From Botrytis cinerea B05.10 (lineage: Eukaryota; Ascomycota; Leotiomycetes; Helotiales; Sclerotiniaceae), in contig NC_037319.1 of NCBI RefSeq assembly GCF_000143535.2, positions 868,001 through 932,000 on the forward strand: a stretch of DNA of 64,000 nt. Direction: 5' to 3'. Of the stretch, positions 21,121 through 33,769 are shown in pieces; within the stretch, counting starts at the first letter, position 1; every line of letters begins with the position of its first letter. A program made the position numbers and the translations under genes. Below the pieces are notes generated by a model. It did not search any database. It was not told the origin of the DNA and saw only the letters and a program-made list of their open reading frames with translations.

Positions 21121-24100
21121 ATGGCCTCAAATTTTCCACAAATGGGTGGTGCGGGCCAGATGATGCCACAGCAACAGCAGCAGCAACAGCAACAACAACA
21201 GATTCATATGCAAATGCATCCAAATCGACAACCCCAACAATTAAACCATATGATATATCAGAAACTTCAACAACAAGGAGCACCACCATCAGGATGGCAA
21301 CAAATGGTGCCGGCTCAGGAGCGTATGGCAGTCATTTTCAATATGTAAGTTGTTTCCAGTTCTCGCAATTTCAGCCTCGGTGATTTATGTATCCAAAATG
21401 ATCTTCAAAACAAACCTTGTACACAGCACGTAAATCTTCGACGATTGAGACTGACTTCTATGCAGAATTGGTGCTTTACGACTTCTTTCTCAAGGTCAAA
21501 CCACACCTCAGCACATGTTTAAGCTTCTCGACATTGCCCTTGGCTTCGAGAAAGAAGCATTTATGACCTCGCCCGATAAAGTATTAATTCATATCAATGG
21601 TGCAAGGCTCACAGCTAACGAGTTTAGATTTCCTACAAAAATAAAATGAATGACAAGCAGCGAGAATTACAGCAAGCTCGAATGCAATCCCAGCAAAGTA
21701 TGCAGCAACAAGTCAACTCACAAGCCCAAGCCCAGCAGCAACAGCAGCAGCAGCAGCAGATGATGATGAATCAAAACGGCATGCAGGGCCAAATGCCGAG
21801 AAACAATCCTCAGCAACCTCCCCAACAAGGCTTTCAGCATCTTCAACACCAGATGCAGGCGTCGCCTCTACCCCCTCAGCAACCTCAGGCCATGCAGAAC
21901 GGCCTCCCAAACGATACCCTTCCACAGAATATGCCTCAGAATGCACAATTGCAAGCAAATGGCATGCAAAATCAAATTCAGCACGGATCTGGTAGACCCA
22001 TGAATGGCCAGCCACAATTACAACCGACACCAAACGAGATGCAGGAAATGAATCGAGAAGCTATCAGAATGTGTAACGAAGCATCAGAAAATGACAAGGT
22101 CAACATACGGAACACCTTGAGGGCAAAGATGACTCCACAGCAACTCCAATCGCAGGAACAGAGTGGAGCAGACATCGCGTTTCTATGGTATCGCCAGCAA
22201 CTGATGAATAGATGGCGTCATCGTCACATGCCGATGGGGCAAGGACAACACCCTACACTTCCACAGCACCCACAAAATGGTTCTGCAACGGCTCCAGCCA
22301 TGCAGCAACAGCGATCTATGAACCCAAGCCCAATGAATGGCCAATCGCAACCCCCTACAACCATGGGTGGGGGCCCAGACTTTAATTCTTTCTTGGGCAA
22401 CATGGAAAACTTAATTGGCCAACAGCAGCAAGCGGGGGTTTTGGCTCAGGAAGCAGGTCAAGTTGTTGTACCTGTCAGTGCGCCAAGGAATAACACTCCC
22501 CAGCCCAATGTTACAATGCCAGGACAAGCGATCAACATGAACGAACAACGTTCGGCTTCCAATCCCATGGCGAGAACGCAGGCCCAACAGGTTCAAATGT
22601 TTAATGCTCAGCAGTCACAAAGATTTCAGCAACAGCAGCAGGCACAGCAGGCACAAGCTCGTGCAAATGCAGCCGCCAAGGCACAGATGGGACTGCAAGG
22701 CCAGCCAGGGGGAATGGGTCCGGGGAACATGGCATCACAGCAGAGCCCTGCTATGAATACGCTCAACGCTCCTATGAGGACGCCGTCTCAGCAGATGGGT
22801 CACCCTGAGGCTGGTGGGATGATGCATAATGCACCATTTGGCCAGTCACTGGATCCACGCTTTGGTAATCCAAGAATGTTTGGTAATTCCATGAACCAAT
22901 TCAACCCCGCAATGTTGCGAGATATGGGCCCAGAACAACGTCAACACTTCTCAAATTTGCCACCTGACAAGATGAGTGAATTTGCGAAAAATTGGCAGGC
23001 TCGACAGCAGCAGAACCCAATGCAACAGGCACAACAAATGGCGATTCAAGGAAACAATAACCCACTCCGCCAAGGACAACCTGGACCACAGTCTGCACAG
23101 CTCTTGCAACAGCAACAACAACATGCTCTAAATCAATTTATGATGACCCATCCTGGACAACGACCCCCTGCGTCGTTATTGAACAACTTGACTGCGCAAC
23201 AACAGCAACTGATCGTACAACAACAAATGGCTCAGAATGCAACCATGCAGCCGCGGCCTGGAAATATACCTGCAGATAATCATAGACTGGTGCAACAAAT
23301 GGACAATATGGATATCCCTGCACAGTTCCTCGCTAACAATCAAATGTTACAAGGAATCCCGCCAGAGGTCAAGAAGTGGGGTCAATTGAAACAATGGGTT
23401 AGCACAACTCCCACGATGCCACCACAGGCACTCGAATCCGTGAAGAACGCCCAAAAGATGCACCTAATGCAGCTTAGTCAAGCAAGACGAGCCGCACAAC
23501 AGCAGCTCAACCAAATGGCCACGCAGACTCCAGTCGCAGGACAGAATGCAATGCCTATGGCACCTCAAAGAATGTCGGCTCCTGTTGCCCAAATGGGTCA
23601 GAATCCCACCCAAATACCCATTGGAATGAATGTGGCTCCTGGACCAATGCGACAGTTCACGCCCCAGGACATGGCTAACCTTCGTAATCACCCAAGTGGG
23701 AAACTTCTTGGCGCCAGTGATGACCAACTGCGACACATCCTGATGCAGAATCAAATGAATCAAATGCAACGTCGTCAAATGGCAGCAAGCATGGCGCAGG
23801 CGAATGGTCAACAGATTCCACAAAACACGATGCAGGGACTACCGAACTCAGCCCAAATGACGGCTACACAGCAACCGCCCGGACAAATGTCACAACAAAA
23901 GCCATCAACTTCGGCACCAGAACCTGCAGCTACACCCGTACCTACACCTGCTAACCGCCCTCGGCCTCCACCAAATAACAAGCCGGCAGTCGCACAGAAC
24001 CCGTCACCTGCTCAACCTGCTAAGAACAATCTGAAACGAGCTAATAGCGATGATGTTGTAGAAGTACCAAATCCCAATGGACAACAGGGTCCAGCGGCAG

Positions 24101-25937
24101 CACCACAGCAGAGAAATATCACCCGGCTTACGCCAGAACAGATAGCGAAACTCGATCCGGAGCAAAAGAAAGCCTATGAGGCTACTCTACGTAAAATGTT
24201 TAATGCAAGACAGCAGCCACCAAGCAATCCTGAGGTGGAAATGATTACCAGAAAATTCAAAGAATTTGCTGCCGAAGCAGAAAAGGCTTACAACGATAAC
24301 CCTCCCGGTGATATTTTTATGGATGAGGAGTCAAAGCAGGGCATGCGCAAGTCCTTGGAACCTATGCCTGGTCATATTAACAACGTCTCGAAAGCCATGT
24401 TGAGGTGGTATCAACAAACTCGTGATGATTCTCGAGCTAAACTATTTTTCCGCACTGTAAGTTTTAAACCCAACTGGCCCACTACTTGATGAGCGACGCT
24501 AACCCCTTTCAGCGATGTCGTTTGGCGAAGCAATTCAAAGACCCCGCTACTATGAGGGAGCCTAAAGATACTTTTTCGATGAGGCCTGCTGATGTGGAGC
24601 AAACTAAAGAGTTTCTCACTACAATGGTAATGGATATCGTCACTAAAAATCCAATGTTCAAGAAGAATGGCGGATCGTCAGACTCTCAAGGTACATCAGC
24701 CAATCCATCTGGTGTATCAACGGGACAAGCTTCGGAAGCGGCTGTGCCTCTTAATGCCGCTAATTTACAGCAGCAGCAGCAGCAGTTGCTCAAGATGAAC
24801 CACCAAAGATCGAATAGTCGCAGTTCTCACCCCCCAGCAGCCCCTACGTCATCTCAGCCACCGTTTCCATTTGGCGCTTCATCTCCTCATGGTCAGCCTA
24901 CATACCCTGGGAAGCCTCCTGCTTTCACTCCTGAGAAACTTCATATCCCCGCGCGTAAGAAGCAGAAGCCAAATGGAACACCGGGCCAAGGTCAAGGCAC
25001 TCCAGGATCGACTTCCTCGCCCCAGATCACCAAAGTCCCCTCACCTGAGGTCAAACGTCAACAAATTCCAGAGCCAAAAATTCCGTCCAAGCCGACCTGG
25101 CCATGTAACGACGAGGTTTGCGAACGCCAAAATACTGGATTTGAGAGCCAAGAGGAGCTTGCTCGTCACACTCAAGTGGAGCACAGGCTACCCATGCAAA
25201 ACCCACAGAAGTTTGCTGAGGATCACCTCCGACCAGTTCTAGGTCTGGATTCTCAGAACCAATCAAATGCACCAATGGCGACTATGGATGCAGCTACATC
25301 ATCTAAGCAAGGTCAGACACCGAAGGTTGAGACTGTCACTCCTTCTGCTTCAACTGCTACACCTATGAATCGTCAAAACTCAGCGAATTTGCAGGGTGGT
25401 ATGATGCAAGGTAAAGCCAAGCACCAGTCTGGTTCGGTTACGGATACAGCCGATTCCCAGAAAGGCATGAACAAGGATGAATCGAATGCACCAGCTCAAG
25501 ACGTTAATATGGATCCTTGGGCGAATGCTACCATCGATCCTAACGAGCTTGTTCGAGCTTTCCAGCCGTTCGAAGGCGGCGCTAACGGGGCTATCTCCGA
25601 TGCGAATAATTACCGGTCTATCACACCAAATGACACTCCAGAATCGAGCAAAGACGGCGTATCAGAACCCACTAGTGATATCTCTGAAGGGGCTAACTTG
25701 GAAATTTCCTTGGACATGTTTACTGATTCATGGTTTCCATTCGGACTCAGTGATACTGATGCTCTTGTGGAAAATGATATCACCACCTATGGCGCAAATC
25801 TTGATGGAGACTTGACCATGTTTGATGATGTGGAGTTTGCCAACGTCCCACAAACATGGGATGATATGGATGGCAAAGTAAATTTTAATGAACCGTTTCA
25901 ATTCAACATAGATGAGCATTATTCGATGGATGTCTAG
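21121..25937 (+). CDS. MED15: Glutamine-rich KIX coactivator, Med15/Gal11-like
   Basis: Probable Mediator tail subunit that receives activation domains of transcription factors in the nucleus. Exons 21121-21344, 21466-21580, 21628-24456 and 24513-25937 join to 1530 residues. Residues about 58-125 form a KIX-type three-helix unit (GWQQMVPAQERMAVIFNIIG, then RLLSQ, then FKLLDIALGFEKEAFMTSP and SYKNKM). Most of the rest is low-complexity Gln/Met/Pro/Asn with polyQ coded by CAG/CAA mixtures. Near the C-terminus a C2H2-like motif appears (CNDEVCERQ...H...EHR), and the last 80 residues are acidic with aromatics (MFTDSWFPF, DMDGKVNFNEPFQF), like an activation domain. The intron before exon 3 has a perfect GCTAAC branch site. 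The KIX assignment is good; Med15 identity is an inference from KIX plus Q-rich architecture. Confidence 0.75.
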
Positions 25938-27262
25938 TTGAGTAAACGGTGTATCACGGTTTTTGGAGGGCGTTTCTCTGGTTGGAAGGGTTTACAGGGT
26001 ACTTTGGAAAATCAATGAGATGATATACCAATGAAAAGCACGGCGTCTTGGGATAAGACTACTAGGGGGGCGAATAGGATATTCACCTAGTACTTTTGTT
26101 TTTAGCAGGGCGTTCAGTGGGGTGAAGAGTTTTCCTTGGCTGGAATAAGCTTTTGGTTATTATTACATATCATGATTATAATGGCCCTTCTTGAACAAAT
26201 ATATATTAGTCATTCTTGGTCTTTCTTTCCGTTTGAGTTGGGCGGCGCAACGAAATAGGAAGCATGAGTTGCATTTGGTTTAAACTTAATTTGGACTATA
26301 CATGCTGTACAACACTTTGATTGTAATTTGAGAGAATAAAGAATTAAATATCATATTTTGAATGTGTGTATATGTATGTGTGCGTGCGTGCGTGCGTGCG
26401 TGCGTTAGTTTTGTGTTGTTTTTATTGATGGAACCTCGATTCTCAGATGCAATAGAGATCTTTTCCAATCGTTCTTTCTACTTTTCATTGAAGTATCAAG
26501 GTTCTAATTTAGTTCCCTGCAAGACCCTGATCTTCAAGGCACGATGTGCATTCGCAACGGGTGGCCAGGTCCAGGTAGTTTTTTAAGGTTGACGGGCCGC
26601 AATCGCTTTAAGGGTCAGACGGTGGAAGGGTGGAAGGAATGGAAGGGATCCCAGCTTGATATGGTTGGCTGTTATGTGGCGCCTTGTAAAAGACCCTGTT
26701 GTGCCTGGCCTGTGAGATGTCATTTTAGATGGGTCGGTGTACGAAGTATATGAATACCCCGTCTTCCCTGTAGAGGCGAGGTGAAGCTTGGCACGTGACG
26801 AGTCCCTCACGGTACCTGAGAATTCGGCTAGCCCCTCATTTTTAATTAAGGCGGTCTATCAGGAAGTGGCAGAATTATCATAAAAGTTGCCCAAGAATCG
26901 CGTCTTGAGAGATCCTGCATTATATCATTAGACGCGATTTGGAAGTCTGATGAGAAAAGAAAGAATAATTGAATATTTACTTGGATTGATTCTTGGATTT
27001 CAGTCGGAATTCAACATCTGAAGTTTGGTTTTATTCATTACCAATTCTTCTCCAAAATTGAAAGGGAGGTTTATCTGTAAGTTGTTGGAGAGTGAGCGCT
27101 GCTGCCAAAAGTATGGCTGGGTGGTGATAAATCGTGGATTAATAGATGTATTCAGGAAACTCCAAACAACCACGAACGCGCTTTCCAAAATTCAAACTTC
27201 TACAGTTCATTCTTTAGTCGATTGTTCACTTGACTATAAAGTTACTCCCTTCACTTTCCACA
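25938..27262. other. Intergenic, no supported gene
   Basis: 3' flank of the Med15-like gene and 5' flank of the Whi5/Nrm1-like gene, with a TGTGCGTGCG microsatellite at 26363-26405. Short ORFs on both strands are not supported by motif or codon pattern. Confidence 0.5.
26363..26405. repeat. TGTGTA/GTGC microsatellite
   Basis: TATGTGTG followed by a GTGC tetramer run. Confidence 0.7.
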
Positions 27263-28990
27263 ATGACTTCACCAAAATCATCAACTACGCGTCGCGTCCT
27301 AGGGGACCTCAATATTAATATCAATACTTCCGTTATTGATATCAACCATGCGTTGCGAAATACAAAGATGGAGAAAGTATCATATAGTAACCACCCCGTC
27401 CATGCTCCACTTGAGTCCTCGCAAGTGGTGGGACATTCGACAACGAAATTACAGCGGGAAAATTGGGAGGAGACGAACACGAACACGGGTTCCCGAGTTG
27501 CAAATATGGAAGAAGCAACGGCTGAGGATAACGTTTTTCAAGGCTTGGAAATTACCACAATCAACAACCTTGAGCTTTCAATTGCTGAGCGGGCCTCTTT
27601 GGCTAGCAAAAAGAGACGTTTGTCGAGCACTGTACAATTTCAAGACACTATATCGAATCGATCACCAGAATCTCACGGGAAGCGAAGAAGAATGGATCCA
27701 TTATCGGGCAACTCTTCGCTGCTTGACGGACGTGGCGCGGACGTGGACGCTCTCCCACAGCATACGTCGTCACAACCCACGGCGTCTCCATCCAGTGATC
27801 CGGTCGCCGAAGCGAAGGCGTGTGACGAGAGAGTTGGAATAACGGATGAATCGAGTGATTCGGGGAAGGACCAGAAACAAAAGGTATGTGTTTGTAACCC
27901 GTACTGGGAATTTCTTTTTACTGATATACATCTATAGATGCCACCAACAACACCTCAGAAGCAGTCTGCCCCAAAATGCTCCTCCATATCTGCTTCTTCA
28001 TCATCATCTTTCCCTTCTGGAGTTGACGCAGAAGACTCCGCTATCATCAGCAATGATTCAAAATTGGCCGAAACTATCATATCCAACAAATCAACTTTCA
28101 TACCCACTACTATATCCACCCCAAGAACCTTCCAAACCTCAAAATCAAAATCTCTATCACGGGAAGAAATCCGTCAAGTTTGTTCCCTTTCCTCTGGTAA
28201 CCAATAACTAAAAAAGCTAACTCGACATCTCTAGAAATCCCAAGCACTACGTCTTCGTCTTTCTCTCGCAAACTACAAAGTAAAAACAAACCAAATCGAT
28301 CTCCCTCTTTCACGTCTACAAGTGTGTTCTACCTCACCAAAGCTTCCTTCTCTTGCTCGTCTTCGCGGATATTCTCATGGGAAGATTATGGAACGAACAC
28401 CGCTTCCTGGTGCGCGTAGTATGGATACTGGGAGGGAAGCAGTTCCAGCCATTAATATACAAGGCCCTGGTTCTGCCAATAAAAATACGAGTGTTTTTGT
28501 CCGAGAGAAAAGAGGGGAGAGAGAGGATGGCGATGAGAACATCAATGTTCCTTCTAGTCCTCCTTTATCTGGAAGAGAATCAGATTCATTCTCGAGAAGA
28601 GATTCTGCTATTTCGTGCACTTCTTTTGGCTCCAACTCTAATTCGAATTCGAATCCGAGCTCGGGCTTAGGCTTGGGTCATGCACATCCTCTTACTCCCA
28701 CTCTCAATACCACTTCCCATTCTAACTCCAGATGCAAAGAAACCGATGCAAAAATGGCGATTAACATCGAACAAGAAGTTGCAAGAAGGAAATATGAAAT
28801 GATTGGTGGCAAGGAAAATATCAAGATACAAAGAACCCCGATTCTAGAAAGTCAAAAAATAAGACTTGCGAATCCACCCATGATTTTTGCGCAGCCGGAA
28901 GAAGAGAGGAGTGTGAGTGAAAGGGGGAGAAGCCCAGAACTATCGAGGAGAGCAGCGGATGGATTGGTGAGGTTGAAATTATTGAGATAG
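27263..28990 (+). CDS. Whi5/Nrm1-family G1/S transcription repressor
   Basis: Probable corepressor that binds SBF/MBF-type complexes and holds back G1/S genes. Exons 27263-27883, 27938-28177 and 28235-28990 give 538 residues. The diagnostic short Whi5-family segment spans the second splice junction: SREEIRQ joined to KSQALRLRLSLANYKVKTNQ, then IDLPLSRLQ. Joining it restores the family pattern of Leu/Arg-rich helix, YKV.TNQ and the LQ end. The intron used has a GCTAAC branch site. The rest is Ser/Pro/Asn-rich and disordered, with basic patches (KKRRLSS, GKRRRMDP) that look like nuclear signals and several SP/TP sites suitable for CDK control. An early TRRVLGDLNIN element resembles the short conserved N-terminal motif seen in some family members. 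Whether it acts like Whi5 or Nrm1 cannot be told. Confidence 0.82.
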
Positions 28991-30294
28991 GGAAATTTGT
29001 GTTGTGTAATGAGAGAGGGATGGGATGTGAATTTTTGGTGGGCGAGCGAGCGAATGTGCTGGGATGGGTATAGGTTTGAGTCTGTATTTGTTTTTCTTTT
29101 CCTTTTCCTTTTCTCTATTCGGTAATGGGTTAGGTCGGGCTAGGTTATGCAGATGCAAATGCGACTGCGTAGAAACGGGCATAAGGATTAAATGGGCATG
29201 AATGCATAGCATCAATAGCAATAGCGTTAACCACAATAGTATTAGAGTAGATGAGACTATACTTATATTTACATTTGTATTCCTCTTTTTACAATGTCGC
29301 ACAGGTATTGTATGGCATAGAATGGATCGGATTGGATTCGATTAGGTTAGATGGGTGGATAGATACCCAACGAGAAATCGTTTCAGTAGTTGTTCTTTCG
29401 GCTAAGCATAGGGGTTGTTGTGTGGTGTTGTTTGGTATGGTATGGTATGGTATGGTATGGTATAGTGGAGTGGAGTGGAGTGGAGTGGAGTGGAGTGGAG
29501 TGGAGTGAAGTAGAGTAGAGTAGAGTAGAGTAAAGCGTAGAGCTGGGATGAGAATGAGATGAAATGGAATGGAATGGAATGAAATAAGTGTAAAATATAT
29601 ATGTGTGTGTGCACGATTTGTTTGTTCGTATCTCGCTCTCTTCGTTCCTGGGATGAAAAAAAAGTATATATATACTTACAATACTTACTAGATGAGGACT
29701 AAGTAGCTATTTAATGAAAGAGTCGATTTATAAGAGAGGAGTAATAGTGATGATGATGATGATAATGAAGACGAGAGTTTAAGTGTCATTATTATCATCA
29801 TGTATAACATTCATCATTCATTGTATTTATTCATTATTTGTATTTCATCACAAGGTGGGTAGGTATATGGGCGAGTATCTTTCCACCACCTCTTTTTCCT
29901 CTCCCCCAAGTTTATGTTTCGGTAGTAATAAAACAAAGTATAGTACAATGCAGTACAATGCAATGTATAGTCCAGCTATAACGACATCGTAGAGATGTAT
30001 GCAGCGCTTGCTATCTCTGATTCTTTGGTTTCTTTCGCTTAAATCCTCACTCTCACTAGGTAAGAAAATCATTTTATGAATTCCCATTGCTACCCAATTG
30101 TACTCCCAAAACTAATCGATCTGCGAAGAGGGTGTGTATTAATGTGTTTTCGCTGTATTAAGCCAGCGGATAGCTCTTTGCAACCAATGTAAGATATCTC
30201 GTGAATTTCGGGGTTGTGTCTTCGACTTGTCACAAGTCCAATGACGAAGCAGAGGTCAAGGTCGAAAGACCAGACCTTCATCGGATAGCATCTA
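28991..30294. other. Convergent intergenic region
   Basis: 3' flanks of the Whi5/Nrm1-like gene (+) and TFIIIA (-). It contains GGTAT and GGAGT pentamer arrays at 29433-29532 and several short shadow ORFs. No gene supported. Confidence 0.5.
29433..29532. repeat. GGTAT and GAGTG pentamer arrays
   Basis: About six GGTAT units pass directly into about eight GAGTG units and then GAGTA units, a stepwise drift typical of replication slippage followed by point mutation. Confidence 0.85.
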
Positions 30295-32142
30295 TCAATC
30301 AATCAAACTCCTCATCTCTGCCTGGTCTCGTGACCAATCATGTGAGCCCTCAGGAATCTGCTGTTCATCTCCACCAATCCAAAATCGGCCTCCTTCTAAT
30401 ACCTGTCTTTGAAAATCCCAATCCAAATCTATTTCAGCAGCTACATCTGCGGTGTCCCATCCGTTAAGTGAAGGTGCTATGGAGGCTGCTGCTGATCCCG
30501 ATGCTGATGTTGATGCTTCAAGATTGAAGTTGGGTGTATGTAATGCCGGATCGATCAAATCCATCCCCATATCTAAAGCGTTCATATCCATCCCCGTGCC
30601 ATCAGTCATGAAATCTAGACTTGGCAATTCTCCTCCAGTGTCTGTATAGGGGAAATGGTCCACCATGCCCATATCGATATTTAGATTCATATCATTCTGA
30701 CCATCCATAAAACCGACATCCTGATGGTGGATTCTCATATGTTCATGGAAGTCATAATCTCTCATGAATTTGTGAGGACATCCCTGAACTACACAGTCAA
30801 TTGTTCTTCTGGGATCATAACCCGCTAACTCCTCAATTTCGGTTTGCTCGGGTGCTCTTCTCGTAGAACGCCTAGCTTGTGAATCAGTCTTTCGTTTACC
30901 CCTCGCATTCAAAATGCTGGATAAGCCGAGATGATGTGTTCGAACATGATCTTCAAGGTTAACTTTCGAGACGAAATCTTTACCACATGAATCGCTTCCA
31001 TTCCAAGACGCGAGGTCGGGATTTTGGGAAACATCAAACGTTCCACAAATAAAGCGTTGTCCATCATGTACAGTCCGCATATGAACCTGTAAGTTTGCTC
31101 TCTTGGTAAAAGTCTTCGGACAGCCTGGATATTCACAAGGTATATTCTTACGCTCTTCGAGTGTAGTGCCCGAGTGTTGAGTATCGATATGTTTTTGAAG
31201 TAGTTGTTGGCTGGAACATTTTCGATCACAGAACATACAATTTGCATGTTCTTTCTTGATATGTGCTTGTAATTTGGCATTCGTTGTGAAAGCTAACGGT
31301 ACTGGTGTGCCATCTTCGTGGAATTTCCCCGGTACTGTACATTCTTCGCATAGAAATGTAGCTGCTCCATGAGTTCTTTCCATGTGCTTTTTGAGACCAC
31401 CTGACGCATCGAATCCTGCTTTGCAAAGTTCATTCGTAACCGGATCGATATAGGTGCATGGAAATGGAGCTAAATCGAGATGGTCGGAGCGAATATGGCG
31501 TTGAAGTGTTTGATGTTTTCGAAACGTCTGATTGCAGGGAGGATATGATGTACATCTGAACCTTTCATGGCCTTCGTGAGCATCCTTATGCCTTCTTAAC
31601 CTTGTAGCCGTCAAGAAACTTTTACTACACCCTTCCCAGTCACATGTATATTCTCGTTCGTGAGTATGAGATCCTTTGATATGTTGCTTCAAATGTTTTT
31701 CCTCAATATATGCCTTGTCGCACCCTTCATATGAGCATATAAATGGTCTTTCATTTGCATGTGATCGTAGATGTGCTGCCAATCTTGCAGGTCGATTGAA
31801 TGTTTTTGTACATCCTTCATAAGTACATTTTATCGTCTTATACTCGGAAGGAAATTTCTTGCCAGGCACAGGCGAAAATGGTGTATTCGGTGTATCTGCT
31901 GCTTCCATAGTATCTTCCTCCTCCTCCGAGATTTGATCTTGTTCCGGCTTGTATTCATTATCATTATCACCATCGATTATGTCTGCCGCTATGTGATCGT
32001 CAATCTCGAGTTCCCAAATCGAAGTCTAGACCAGGAACTATTTGCACTAACCTGGCAGAGAACTCGAGGCATCAATTCGTAATCTTTTCGTAGAAAGCTC
32101 TAGAGAAGCATCTCCTGTTCTCTTTCTAGTATTTGTCGCCAT
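30295..32142 (-). CDS. sfc2: Transcription factor TFIIIA
   Basis: C2H2 zinc-finger protein that binds the internal promoter of 5S rRNA genes and recruits TFIIIC/TFIIIB. Exons 32052-32142 and 30295-31988 join across a 63-bp intron (GTTAGT...ACATAG) to 594 residues. After a short basic/acidic N-terminus, nine or ten fingers follow in tight order, starting CTYEGCTKTFNRPARLAAHLRSH and continuing with CSYEGCDKAY, CDWEGCSKSF and so on, with TFIIIA-like linkers and irregular spacings in the middle fingers, and a separated last finger (CVVQGCPHKF...HEHMRIHH). The C-terminal 130 residues are acidic, with Met/Asp-rich repeats. Start 32142 gives MATNTRKRTGD. It diverges from RPB6, a subunit shared by the three polymerases. 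Confidence 0.9.
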
Positions 32143-32448
32143 TGCTGATTTCGGACGTTGTTGAATTGGCTTCAAAAATACTCAATTCAAACTGCATCTA
32201 TCACCTTATCCGAAATATTTCATAAAATTATTGTGGCTATCGCAAAGGCTCGAAATCTTGGCACGCTAGCTGGAGAAGCGCGCTAAACCCAAACCTTAAA
32301 TTATATGGAGCTCGAACCAGAATAATCGAGGCGCAAAGAATTCAGCCGCGCCAAATTTATTTTTGAGATTCTTCATCCATCACCGACTAAATCTCTCGTC
32401 AACAAAGAAAACTCTCAACAACACCCTCACTCATTATCACATATCAAA
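32143..32448. promoter_or_regulatory. Divergent promoter, TFIIIA/RPB6
   Basis: A 306-bp region separates the two start codons. It holds a plus-strand pyrimidine/A-rich leader ahead of RPB6. Sharing of this promoter by a Pol III factor and a common polymerase subunit is seen directly; co-regulation is inferred. Confidence 0.55.
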
Positions 32449-33079
32449 ATGTCTGACGACGAAGAGAACTATGATGGCGGGTGAGTTGATTTCTTCTTAC
32501 TTAAAACATACCCAGGCTGTCCATTTGCAAAGCTGCCTTCCAAACCACAACTAACGCTTCTCCCCCAGATTCTCCCCAGCCTACGATGAAGCCGAAGAGC
32601 CAGAGTATGATCCCGAAGGAATGGAAGATATAAACAACGTTTCCACTGGCGAAGTAGACGATGTCGCCGTATCGACCCAGAACCCCGATCAGCTCCTTAC
32701 TACCGGCGAGCGCGGTGTCGTCACGTCGGGAGATTTGCATGCTGCCAACCGAGCCAAAAGCAATATTGCGCCTAAGGACAAGAAAATTCCAAAGGAGCAA
32801 AGGACTACCACACCCTACATGACCAAATACGAGCGTGCGCGTATCTTAGGCACTAGAGCCTTGCAAATTAGTATGAATGCGCCGATTTTGGTTGATCAGG
32901 AGGGTGAGACGGATCCATTGCAAATTGCGATTAAGGAGTTAAGGGACAAGAAGATCCCGTTGATCGTTAGACGCTATATGCCCGATGGATGGTAGGTTTA
33001 TCTTGATGATTGACTGGGGAATCTCACTGATGATTTTGATAGGTATGAAGATTGGACTTGCGAGGAATTGCTGCAGTGA
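32449..33079 (+). CDS. RPB6: RNA polymerase I/II/III common subunit RPB6 (ABC23)
   Basis: Shared small subunit at the base of the polymerase clamp. Exons 32449-32480, 32569-32991 and 33043-33079 give 163 residues, the expected size. The N-terminus is acidic ([11 protein letters not shown] and on), as in yeast. The omega-like core reads [20 protein letters not shown], then SMNAPILV, then [22 protein letters not shown] and ends [15 protein letters not shown]; the last splice, GG|GTAGGT to TAG|GTATGA, is needed to create this conserved end. Every element of the family is present. Confidence 0.97.
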
Positions 33080-33769
33080 GAGATGGTGGTCATTTACTTG
33101 CATATGTGGTAATACGTGCAGAGAGACGCATGGAATGGGCGATTGGCGTATGAAAGGCGTTTGCTTATATGTAATTGGAGATGATCTAATTTGAGGAATA
33201 CATGGATAAAATTGACCTCGATGATGGTATACATGCTTAGATGCATCGCCTGGGGGTTACGATTTATTTGAAGCGCTTGCGCAGCTTCCACTCGCAGAAT
33301 GAGCGCCGGCTTAACTTGAGTACTCGAAAACTATGCATCACTTTGATTGGACGGTGGGCGTATCTGGACTTCTACATGGACCTCAACTCTGAAAAATCAA
33401 ATTTACGGATTTGCGCTTGGGACGGCTTTCATTCAAAATGGTCGATTATGTTGACAGCACAATTTTCTACCTGCCTAGAACCAGGGTATTCGTGCAAAGT
33501 CGACATTTTCAACATCGGGATTTTTGAATAGTGAAAGTGCTTGAAGGTCCTATCTGTCCATCTTGCAGTCTCCACCCAGACAAGATATAGGTTACTTTCC
33601 CGCGGCTCACAAATTTAGACATAGAAGTTTAGGCAATTTGTTACGTAGCAAAGAATCGTTGAACATAGTTTCTAAAGCTTATAACTATTTACATGATCAT
33701 TTCTGCTTCTATGAAATTCAGTATTTGACTCCTGTACTTTTATGAGACCGAGAAAAAGTCAAAGACGTA
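33080..33769. other. Convergent intergenic region
   Basis: 3' flanks of RPB6 (+) and S-formylglutathione hydrolase (-). Short AT-rich ORFs such as 33241-33531 have no recognisable motif. Confidence 0.5.

Noticed and set aside
24871..25275. Alternative-frame ORFs inside the Med15-like gene
   Set aside because: Shadows of the long, compositionally consistent main frame.
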